Source: Pseudomonadota bacterium
Lineage (GTDB): Bacteria > Pseudomonadota > Alphaproteobacteria > JAAXGF01
Assembly (NCBI GenBank): GCA_022563655.1
Contig: JADFMW010000107.1
Span: 1-8,969, forward strand
Direction: 5' to 3'
Length of the DNA stretch: 8,969 nucleotides
The position numbers and the translations under genes are program-made. This document shows positions 1 through 5,624 of the stretch, piece by piece (positions within the stretch are counted from its first letter, which is position 1; every line of letters begins with the position of its first letter). The notes under the pieces were generated by a model that ran no database searches, was not told where the DNA came from, and worked only from the letters and a program-made list of their open reading frames with translations.

Positions 1-94
1 CGCCAACGCCCCACGGAGCGAGAATGCTCCCGAGACCGAATTTGCTTCCGTGCTTCACGTCGGGGTGATCGTTCGCGCTATCGTGCAACGTCAT
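1..94 (-). CDS. N-terminal fragment of an unrecognised protein (runs off the left edge)
   Basis: Reading leftwards from an ATG at 94-92 gives 31 codons with no stop up to the window edge. The start is MTLHDSANDHPDVKHG, followed by SKFGLGSILAPWGVG. A GGAGAA ribosome-binding site (100-105) sits 5 nt upstream of the ATG, which is the main reason for calling a real start here. The first 16 residues are polar and rich in His and Asp. The following Gly/Leu/Ile/Trp stretch could be the beginning of a membrane segment, so a small cytoplasmic tail leading into an integral membrane protein is possible, but too little is visible to name a family. The gene has a long non-coding upstream region (95-555) that would carry its promoter. 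A chance open frame cannot be excluded because only 94 bases are present. Confidence 0.5.
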   Translation of the reverse strand, partial: MTLHDSANDHPDVKHGSKFGLGSILAPWGVG

Positions 95-555
95 GGGTAT
101 TCTCCATCGAGTAGTGCCGGCCTCAATATCCGCGTGGGCGTCATCCCACGGGAGTACGGAGACACGACAGATCTGGTCGGCGTTGGGTGCCGGCGGGACA
201 TATCTTCATCGAAAATTACAAAAACCGAACAAATTGACATTGATTTTTACAAATAAACTAAAGTTAAGAAAATATTAACCGAGTACATTGTCAGACTAAT
301 GGAAGTAAATATCACATGTTTACGCTTAAGTCAACTGTGGCCATTGCATCGTCATCTTTGCCCACGCTCTCTGGGCATGGCCAAGGCGCGTACCGGCACG
401 CCCTGCGCGGGCAATTCGGTTCGCGTTAGCCGTTCTCGCGGTTTGGAATTTTGGTGGAACCCTCGCGGCGTAGCAGCCGACTCCGTGGGGTACCGGGGCG
501 GCCGCCGGCCGGGCCGTTACCGGTCCCGGCGACGATTCCGAATCCGGACTTGCCG
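95..555. other. 461-bp gene-free region with an AT-rich island
   Basis: I see no credible gene on either strand: the open frames present have no family resemblance and no convincing ribosome-binding site. The stretch at about 205-330 is strikingly AT-rich against the surrounding GC-rich DNA and is the likely upstream regulatory region of the leftward gene at 94. It contains the CtrA-like motif listed separately. The part at about 340-555 returns to high GC and lies downstream of the leftward yeeE-type gene. It has a small perfect inverted repeat (TGCCCA at 359-364 and TGGGCA at 372-377, 7-nt loop) and GC-rich potential stems around 495-535, none followed by a clear T-tract on the minus strand, so no terminator is called. 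Confidence 0.6.
264..279 (+). promoter_or_regulatory. CtrA-like binding motif, TTAA-N7-TTAAC
   Basis: Positions 264-267 are TTAA, then seven bases, then TTAAC at 275-279. This is an exact match to the full consensus bound by CtrA, the alphaproteobacterial cell-cycle/motility response regulator. The motif is nearly symmetric, so it could act on either side. The only gene it could plainly control is the leftward one starting at 94. The island is AT-rich, so a chance match is a real alternative. Confidence 0.4.
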
Positions 556-1737
556 CTAGTTTTGAAGTCCGAAGTAGGGGCGCAGGCGAACGCCGATCCA
601 GGTGCCGGCGAGGGCGCACACGATCCACAGCCAGCCGTGCAGGCTGGTTGAAGCGATCCCGCTGAAAAACGCGCCGATGTTGCAGCCGAAGGCGAGACGC
701 GCGCCGTAGCCCATGGCCAGCCCGCCGATCACGGCCGCGGCCAGCGAGCGCATCGGCACCCCGAGCGTCGGCGCAAAACGCCCGGCGAGCCCGGCGGCGG
801 TGAGCGCGCCGACAACGATGCCCACGTCCATCACCGAGGTGACGTCGGCGGCGACGCCGCGGGCGAGCGCCGCCTGCTGAAAGCCGCCGCTCCAGAACGC
901 GCTGGTCGCCGGCTCCCAGCCCACGGCAACGGCCGCGTTCGCGCCCCATAGGGTGAAAGCCCAGGTGATCGTCCACGGATGTCCGGCGATCAGGAGCGTC
1001 GCCCAGTTCAGCAACGCCAACAACCCGGCGCTCAAGAGCAGCGGCCACGGCCCGGCCAGCAACCGGCGCCACGACAAGCCGGCGCCCCACAGCGGTCGCT
1101 GCCCGGCCCCGCCGACCCATAGCCGCAAGCCGAACCAGATCAGCGCCAGGACGCCGAGCTGTAGCGGCACCGCGACCCCCCAGCCCAGCTCGCGCGCCAG
1201 CGATACGCTGCCCCAGCTCGGCAGGCCGCCCCAGAACGCCATGTCGAGGCTGGCCCAAAACGAACCGGCGACGAACGCGGCCAGGGTGACGAGCATGCGC
1301 GTGCTGCCGCCGCCGATCGTATACAGCGTTCCCGAGCCGCAGCCGCCGCCGAGCTGCATGCCGAGCCCGAACACGAGGCTGCCGATCGCGACCTGCACGC
1401 CGACCGGCGCCACGGCGCCGACCACGCCGTGGCCGAACACCCGACCCTCCGCCAGGATCGGAGCGAACAGCACCATCGCCACCGCGAGCATGACGAGTTG
1501 GGCGCCGACGCCGGAGATGTCGCGACGGACGAACGCGGCGCGGTACGCCGAGGTGAAGCCGAAGGCGGCGTGGTAGAGGCTCACGCCGAGCAGCCCGCCG
1601 ACCACGAACAACGCGCCGAGCTTCCAGCTTTCGCCGCCGAGAAACACCGCGCCGCCGGCGAGCGCGAGCGCCCCCAGCGCCGCGACGGCCCATTGCGCCG
1701 GCCGTCTCGGCGGTTCGGCGACGGCGGCGACGCTCAC
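556..1737 (-). CDS. YeeE/YedE (TsuA-type) thiosulfate/sulfur-compound permease
   Basis: A 393-residue, strongly hydrophobic polytopic inner-membrane protein of the YeeE/YedE family. Characterised members (TsuA) import thiosulfate by relaying it along conserved cysteines. The diagnostic cysteine loops are both present: QLGGGCGSGTLY with Cys133, and AFGCNIGAFFSG with Cys352, in the two halves of the internally duplicated fold. A further Cys374 lies in the last membrane segment. I see no cysteine in the first re-entrant loop region (about residues 55-68), where some family members have a third one. The start is a GTG at 1737-1735 with a GGAG seven bases upstream, and no earlier in-frame start is available. 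The full-length family core appears intact. No TusA-like or ArsR-like partner gene, a common companion, is visible next to it. Substrate (thiosulfate versus another sulfur or selenium species) is inferred from family only. Confidence 0.9.
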   Translation of the reverse strand: MSVAAVAEPPRRPAQWAVAALGALALAGGAVFLGGESWKLGALFVVGGLLGVSLYHAAFGFTSAYRAAFVRRDISGVGAQLVMLAVAMVLFAPILAEGRVFGHGVVGAVAPVGVQVAIGSLVFGLGMQLGGGCGSGTLYTIGGGSTRMLVTLAAFVAGSFWASLDMAFWGGLPSWGSVSLARELGWGVAVPLQLGVLALIWFGLRLWVGGAGQRPLWGAGLSWRRLLAGPWPLLLSAGLLALLNWATLLIAGHPWTITWAFTLWGANAAVAVGWEPATSAFWSGGFQQAALARGVAADVTSVMDVGIVVGALTAAGLAGRFAPTLGVPMRSLAAAVIGGLAMGYGARLAFGCNIGAFFSGIASTSLHGWLWIVCALAGTWIGVRLRPYFGLQN

Positions 1738-1838
1738 GGCCGGTCTCCGACGCCAATGAACCGGCAGGCGACCCCAGCGGTCGAAACCACCGGCCCGGCC
1801 GCCCGCGCGCCGCGGCCCCGATGACCCAAAGTAATCAT
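1734..1838 (-). CDS. Possible 34-codon upstream ORF overlapping the permease start
   Basis: An ATG at 1838-1836 opens a 34-residue frame (begins MITLGHRGRG, ends FIGVGDRP) that stops at a TGA overlapping the GTG start of the YeeE-type permease in the arrangement GTGA. A GGGAG lies 4 nt upstream of the ATG. The peptide is Gly/Arg/Ala-rich, has one cysteine, and resembles no family I know. The start-stop overlap is what translational coupling or a leader peptide would look like, but in DNA this GC-rich such an overlap can arise by chance, and the permease has its own GGAG. Treat as tentative. Confidence 0.22.
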   Translation of the reverse strand: MITLGHRGRGARAAGPVVSTAGVACRFIGVGDRP

Positions 1839-1967
1839 CGTGCTCCCGCTTCGTCGTTGGTTAATCGAAACATGGTGCGCGGGCTTGCGTCCGGCAACGG
1901 AACGACGCCGCCCTGCGAGGATCGCCGTACGATACACCCTCCCCCCTCAAGCCAAGCGCGGCGGCCC

Positions 1968-2510
1968 CTACCCGGCCCACAGCTCGGGGCCGAGCATCCA
2001 GGCGATCGTCCAGCCACCGGACTCGCCTGCCTGCGCGAAGCCGGCCCTGGCTTCGCCGGAGGCTCCGCCGAGGCGAGAGCTTCGCTGCGGCGAAGGCAGG
2101 CCGCGCTCGAGGCACACCATGGCGCCGGGCCGGAAGACGACGACGGCGGCGTCCTCGCGCCCGACGACGAGGCGCGCGACCAGCCTGCCGACAAACGGCA
2201 GATGGCCGACGACGACCATGTCGTCGCCGCCGCGGCCGGCCGCGCTGACGAGCGCGTCGGTCGGGTCGTTGGGATCGAGGCCGGTGCGCGCCTCGCTCTC
2301 CTTGCCCGGCGTCACCGCCCGGGCCAGCGCATCGGCCGTCTGACGCGCGCGCGTCTTGCCGCTGTGGACGACGCGCGCGGCACGAATGCCGCCCGCTCGC
2401 AGAAAACCCGCGAGCCGCTCGGCATCGGCCCGTCCGCGCGCGCTCAGCGGGCAATCGGGATCGCGCTCCCTGGGCAGCGCGTCGCCGTGCCGCACGATGT
2501 AAAGTTTCAT
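1968..2510 (-). CDS. SixA-type phosphohistidine phosphatase (histidine phosphatase superfamily) with an inserted repeat peptide
   Basis: A 180-residue cytosolic protein of the histidine phosphatase (phosphoglycerate-mutase-like) superfamily, SixA branch. SixA enzymes remove phosphate from histidines of phosphotransfer proteins; the target here is unknown. The N-terminus IVRHG carries the catalytic RHG (Arg7, His8, Gly9). SGKTRARQTA at 50-59 supplies the second conserved arginine region, and VVGHLP at 100-105 has the second catalytic histidine (His103). The family's C-terminal WMLGPEL is at 171-177. Residues about 138-162 are not part of the fold: they are encoded by a 75-bp palindromic repeat (2026-2100) lying between the strand ending CLER and the strand GGWTIAWML. 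Without them the protein would have ordinary SixA length. The ATG at 2510-2508 has a GAGG about 8 nt upstream. The enzyme core looks intact; specific substrate is not inferable. Confidence 0.88.
   Translation of the reverse strand: MKLYIVRHGDALPRERDPDCPLSARGRADAERLAGFLRAGGIRAARVVHSGKTRARQTADALARAVTPGKESEARTGLDPNDPTDALVSAAGRGGDDMVVVGHLPFVGRLVARLVVGREDAAVVVFRPGAMVCLERGLPSPQRSSRLGGASGEARAGFAQAGESGGWTIAWMLGPELWAG
2026..2100. repeat. 75-bp GC-rich palindromic repeat element inside sixA
   Basis: The element is bounded by the inverted ends CCTGCCT (2026-2032) and AGGCAGG (2094-2100). Inside are two perfect hairpins: GCGAAGCC/GGCTTCGC (2035-2042 with 2049-2056, 6-nt loop) and CTTCGC/GCGAAG (2080-2085 with 2090-2095, 4-nt loop), plus a small CGGA/TCCG stem between them. 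Its length is exactly 25 codons, so the host frame is preserved. The CCTGCC...TTCGCC...GAAGC vocabulary is that of short palindromic repeats dispersed in many alphaproteobacterial genomes, usually between genes. I infer it is a non-autonomous repeat; no target-site duplication could be defined with certainty. Confidence 0.72.
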
Positions 2511-2765
2511 GGCTCCAACCTCACGCCATAGTCAAAACAAGACTTTGCGCAGGATACCACGGCGCGGCGCGAACCCGCCCGCATCGTGTCGCCACCCGAG
2601 CGGCGCGCGCAGCGCCCGAGCTGCATATCGGGATGTAAAAAGGAAACGCGGCATGCATTCTGTTAATACACTCAAGCATATTTTCCTTGTGAATCCGCCA
2701 CGTCCGGCTCATAAGCACGCCATGCGTCACGCCGTGATCCGCGTTCGCTGCGTCCCTCCAGCCTG
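2511..2765. other. Divergent intergenic region between sixA and the TauE/SafE permease
   Basis: No gene is seen here. The region separates a leftward and a rightward gene and must hold promoters for one or both. Positions about 2630-2700 are locally AT-rich relative to the flanks. The best sigma70-like match for the rightward gene is listed separately. I could not find a convincing promoter for the leftward sixA. Confidence 0.6.
2687..2715 (+). promoter_or_regulatory. Candidate sigma70-like promoter for the TauE/SafE gene
   Basis: TTGTGA (2687-2692) and CATAAG (2710-2715) are separated by 17 bp, each matching four of six consensus bases. Transcription would begin near 2722, giving a leader of about 45 nt before the ATG at 2766. 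The match is moderate. Confidence 0.35.
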
Positions 2766-3689
2766 ATGCAACTTTATCTGCCCATCGCCGAGATGTCGGC
2801 GAACATCTTCCTGCTCTTGGGAATGGGCGGCGCCGTCGGGTTCCTCGCCGGCATGTTCGGCGTCGGCGGCGGCTTCCTGATGACGCCGCTCTTGATCTTT
2901 ATCGGCGTGCCGGCGCCGGTGGCGGTCGCGACCGAGGCCAACCACATCGTCGCCGCTTCGGTCTCGGGGGCGCTCGCCCACTGGCGCCGCGGCAACGTCG
3001 ACTTCAAGATGGGCTTCGTGCTGCTGATCGGCGGACTCATCGGCTCCTCGTTCGGCGTCTTTCTGTTCAAGGTGCTGCGCGGCCTGGGCCAGATCGAGCT
3101 GGTCATCTCGCTGAGCTTCGTGATTTTCCTCGGCGTCATCGGCACGCTCATGCTGGCGGAAAGCGTGCGCGCCATCGCGCGCCGCCGGCACCCAGGCCGC
3201 AAGCGGCGCAAGCTGCACCAGCACTACTGGGTGCACGGCCTGCCGCTGAAGATGCGCTTTCGCCGGTCGAAGCTTTACATCAGCGCGCTGTTGCCGCTCA
3301 GCATCGGTCTCATCGTCGGCGTGCTGGCGGCGATCATGGGCGTCGGCGGCGGCTTCATTATCGTGCCGGCGATGATCTATCTCCTCGGCATGCCGACCTC
3401 GGTGGTGGTGGGGACGTCGCTGTTCCAGATCATCTTCGTCACCGCCAACGTCACCTTTCTGCAGGCGGTCCACAACTTTACCGTCGACGTCCTCCTGGCC
3501 CTGGTATTGCTGACCGGCGGGGTGATCGGCGCCCAGTTCGGCACCCGGGCCGGGGCGAAGCTTCGCGGCGAGGAGCTGCGCGGTCTTCTCGGGCTGATCG
3601 TGATAGCGGTGTGCAGCAAGCTGCTGTTCGACTTGGCCGGCGCGCCGGAGGATCTGTTCTCGCTCACCGTCATCGCGACGGGCCGATGA
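2766..3689 (+). CDS. TauE/SafE family sulfite/organosulfonate exporter-type permease
   Basis: A 307-residue inner-membrane protein of the TauE/SafE (DUF81) family, whose members are associated with export of sulfite, sulfoacetate and related C2 sulfonates, though many homologues have other or unknown substrates. The family's tandem repeat is obvious: GMFGVGGGFLMTP at 29-41 and AIMGVGGGFIIVP at 189-201 each open a hydrophobic half. Between the halves is a strongly basic cytoplasmic loop, about residues 136-168, rich in Arg, Lys and His. The ATG at 2766 is kept because MQLYLPIAEM matches the usual N-terminus of this subfamily as I know it, although no good ribosome-binding site precedes it. The stop TGA (3687-3689) overlaps the ATG of the next gene, so the two are probably co-translated. 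Together with the YeeE-type gene it gives the locus two sulfur-associated permeases. Confidence 0.92.
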   Translation: MQLYLPIAEMSANIFLLLGMGGAVGFLAGMFGVGGGFLMTPLLIFIGVPAPVAVATEANHIVAASVSGALAHWRRGNVDFKMGFVLLIGGLIGSSFGVFLFKVLRGLGQIELVISLSFVIFLGVIGTLMLAESVRAIARRRHPGRKRRKLHQHYWVHGLPLKMRFRRSKLYISALLPLSIGLIVGVLAAIMGVGGGFIIVPAMIYLLGMPTSVVVGTSLFQIIFVTANVTFLQAVHNFTVDVLLALVLLTGGVIGAQFGTRAGAKLRGEELRGLLGLIVIAVCSKLLFDLAGAPEDLFSLTVIATGR

Positions 3690-4447
3690 CCGGGCGGCTT
3701 AGCGCTGCGATCGCGGCCATGACGCTGGCGGCGGCGCTGACGGCGGCGCTGCCGGCGTGGGCCGGCCCCCTCGTCGCCGATATATGGCGGCAGCAAATCA
3801 CGATCGACTCGGGCTTCACCGGCGCCGACGAGCTGCTCTACGGCGCCATCGACGGCAAGGGCGACCTGGTCATCGTCGTCCGCGGGCCCGAAGAGCGCGT
3901 GGTCGTGCGGCGCAAGGACCGCATCGCCGGCGTGTGGGTGAACCGCGACAAGATCGAGTTCGAAAACGTTCCCGCCTATTACGCCGTCGGCTCGATCCGT
4001 TCCCTCGAGGAGCTCAATAAGATCATACCGCAGACCCTGCTCGCCCGGCACCAGATCGGACTCGACGCCTTGCGCCTGACGCCACTCACCTCGCGCCCGG
4101 CCGAGGAGATCGCGCCGTTCCGCGCCGCCCTCATCCGCAGCCGGGTGCGCGACCAGCTTTACAGAGACCAGACCGGCGAGGTGGAGTTCCTCGGCGAGCG
4201 CCTGTTCCGTATGCCGCTGCATTTTCCCGCCAACGTGCCCGAGGGCACGTATAAAGCCCAGTTCGTCCTTTTCCGCGGCGGCGAGGTGGTCGGCGAGGAG
4301 ACCATCGAGCTGCCGATCCGCAAGACCGGCTTCCAAGCCAAGCTCGATTCCTTAGCGCACAAGCGGCCTGCGTACTACGGCTTTTCCGCCATCGTCCTTG
4401 CGCTCTTCGCGGGCTGGGTGGCGGCCGTCGTGTTCCGCAAGCCCTGA
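3686..4447 (+). CDS. TIGR02186-like exported, membrane-anchored protein paired with TauE/SafE
   Basis: A 253-residue protein from the ATG at 3686, which overlaps the stop of the upstream permease as ATGA. An ATG 75 bases further upstream is in frame but would lie inside the permease and bury the signal sequence, so it is not preferred. Residues 1-26 are a signal peptide ending AWA before Gly27. Then comes a periplasmic region with the patterns ITIDSGFTGADELLYGA, VIVVRGPEE, VRRKDRIAGVWVN and NVPAYYAV, which I recognise from an uncharacterised family (TIGR02186) found beside TauE/SafE genes in Alphaproteobacteria. A single membrane segment at about 229-250 precedes a short basic tail, RKP. Function is unknown; I infer an accessory subunit facing the periplasm that works with the permease. 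The 3' end of the gene is triplicated directly downstream. Confidence 0.85.
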   Translation: MTGRLSAAIAAMTLAAALTAALPAWAGPLVADIWRQQITIDSGFTGADELLYGAIDGKGDLVIVVRGPEERVVVRRKDRIAGVWVNRDKIEFENVPAYYAVGSIRSLEELNKIIPQTLLARHQIGLDALRLTPLTSRPAEEIAPFRAALIRSRVRDQLYRDQTGEVEFLGERLFRMPLHFPANVPEGTYKAQFVLFRGGEVVGEETIELPIRKTGFQAKLDSLAHKRPAYYGFSAIVLALFAGWVAAVVFRKP

Positions 4448-4491
4448 GGCGTGTTCCGCAAGCCCTGATGCGTGTTCCGCAAGCGCTGACG
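4429..4491 (+). repeat. Three tandem copies of a 21-bp unit spanning the gene's stop codon
   Basis: Units at 4429-4449, 4450-4470 and 4471-4491 share CGTGTTCCGCAAGCCCTGA followed by two variable bases. The third copy differs by one C-to-G change inside the shared part. The unit covers the last codons and stop of the TIGR02186-like gene (VFRKP then TGA). Because 21 is a multiple of three, each copy repeats the same tail peptide and an in-frame TGA. It looks like replication slippage. Confidence 0.95.
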
Positions 4492-4535
4492 ACGGGCGCG
4501 CGCCGGCATGGCCGGGCAAAAGGAGATAAAGAGAG

Positions 4536-5456
4536 ATGACGCTGCGTATCGCCGTTCTCGGCACGGGCCTCATGGGAGCGCCCATGGCCGCCAACCTTCT
4601 CGAGGCCGGACACCGGGTGACGGTGTGGAACCGCACCCGCGCCAAGACCGAGCCGCTGGTCGCCCGAGGCGCGCACGCCGCACAATCGCCGGAGCAAGCG
4701 GCGGCGGAGGCCGACGCGATCGTGACCATGCTCGAGAGCGGGCCGGTGGTGACCTCGGTGCTGTTCGACTCGGGCGCCGCCGAGAGCCTGAGCCCGGGGG
4801 CCCTGGTGATCGACATGAGCTCGATTCCGCCGGCCACCGCGCGCGACCACGCCACCCGCCTGGAAGCCTCGGGCGCCGCCCACCTCGACGCCCCGGTCTC
4901 GGGCGGAACCGTGGGCGCCGAGGCCGGCTCGCTGGCGATCATGGTCGGCGGCCGGCGCGAGGACTTCGACCGCGCCAAGGACATCTTCGCGGCGCTCGGC
5001 CGGGCGACCCTCGTGGGGCCGCACGGCGCCGGACAAATCGCCAAGCTCGCCAACCAGATCATCGTCGGCGTCACCATCGGCGCCGTCGCCGAGGCGCTGC
5101 TGCTGGCCGCCGCCGCGGGCGCCGACCCCGCTGCGGTGCGCGAGGCGTTGCGAGGCGGGCACGCCGAGAGCCGCATCCTCGAACAGCACGGCCAGCGCAT
5201 GATCGACCGTGCGTTCCTGCCCGGCGGCCGCGGCCAGATCCACCTCAAGGACATGAACACCATCGTCGAGGCGGCGCGGGACGCCTCGATCGAGCTGCCG
5301 TTGAGCGAAGCGACCCGCGAGCTGTTCCAGGAGCTGGTCGACGGCGGCGGCGGCGACTACGACCACAGCGCGCTGCTGCTCGCGCTCGAGCGCCGCAACG
5401 CCCCCGCCCGCGTCGGCGCCGCCCCCGATAAGCTGCCCGCCCGAACGCCCGACTGA
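4536..5456 (+). CDS. NAD(P)-dependent beta-hydroxyacid dehydrogenase family oxidoreductase (3-hydroxyisobutyrate dehydrogenase / GLYR type)
   Basis: A 306-residue cytosolic oxidoreductase of the beta-hydroxyacid dehydrogenase family (3-hydroxyisobutyrate dehydrogenase, tartronate semialdehyde reductase, glyoxylate/succinic semialdehyde reductase). The Rossmann signature is VLGTGLMGAPMAANL (residues 7-21). NRT at 32-34 after the second strand places an arginine where it could favour NADPH. The substrate-binding signature is DAPVSGGTVGAEAG (118-131). The catalytic lysine is Lys170 in AKLANQ, and HLKDMN (236-241) is the usual C-domain motif. Start choice is firm: AGGAG at 4521-4525 is 10 nt before the ATG. 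The last ~20 residues (after ERRN) are Ala/Pro-rich, run into low-complexity DNA, and are probably not part of the fold. Which acid or semialdehyde it acts on cannot be told; neighbours give no clear pathway. Confidence 0.9.
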   Translation: MTLRIAVLGTGLMGAPMAANLLEAGHRVTVWNRTRAKTEPLVARGAHAAQSPEQAAAEADAIVTMLESGPVVTSVLFDSGAAESLSPGALVIDMSSIPPATARDHATRLEASGAAHLDAPVSGGTVGAEAGSLAIMVGGRREDFDRAKDIFAALGRATLVGPHGAGQIAKLANQIIVGVTIGAVAEALLLAAAAGADPAAVREALRGGHAESRILEQHGQRMIDRAFLPGGRGQIHLKDMNTIVEAARDASIELPLSEATRELFQELVDGGGGDYDHSALLLALERRNAPARVGAAPDKLPARTPD

Positions 5457-5624
5457 ACGCCCGGAGGCGCGGCCGCCTGAACCCCCGCCTGCACGGCCGC
5501 CGGCACGGCCGCCGCCTGCCCGGCCCGGGCTACGGCGGCACGATCAACCAACCGTGTCTTGAGATTCGGCCGCGACGATACCATGCTGGCGCCGCCTGGA
5601 GGCGATCCCGAGGAGACCCCGACG
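5457..5624. other. Short low-complexity, very GC-rich spacer
   Basis: This 168-bp gap is built from CGCC/GGCCG words. It includes a 5-bp stem AGGCG/CGCCT (5465-5469 with 5474-5478) around a 4-nt loop, which has no T-tract and so is a weak terminator candidate at best. It ends with the ribosome-binding site of the dioxygenase gene (AGGAG, 5611-5615). Confidence 0.5.
5491..5514 (+). repeat. Perfect 12-bp tandem duplication
   Basis: GCACGGCCGCCG occurs at 5491-5502 and again immediately at 5503-5514. It lies in the low-complexity spacer between the reductase and dioxygenase genes. Probable slippage product with no assigned function. Confidence 0.85.

Noticed and set aside
234..262. Perfect TTGACA on the plus strand at 234-239 as a promoter
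   Set aside because: No acceptable -10 box lies 16-18 bp downstream, and no rightward gene follows it; the next genes are on the minus strand.
359..377. Small inverted repeat as a terminator for the permease gene
   Set aside because: Six-base stem about 180 bp past the stop codon with no T-tract on the minus strand.
326..1756. Long minus-strand frame of 476 codons
   Set aside because: It overlaps the YeeE/YedE permease in another frame and is Arg-rich without any family motif; a GC-rich shadow frame.
2727..3473. Minus-strand frame of 248 codons opposite the TauE/SafE gene
   Set aside because: Composition is His/Asp/Arg-rich as expected from the antisense of a membrane protein gene; the sense frame has clear family repeats.
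4429..4491. Tandem 21-bp repeat as a CRISPR array
   Set aside because: The units are contiguous with no spacers and duplicate a gene's coding end.
4131..5366. Minus-strand frame of 411 codons opposite the reductase and TIGR02186 genes
   Set aside because: It spans two real plus-strand genes and the 21-bp tandem repeat, and contains no recognisable domain.
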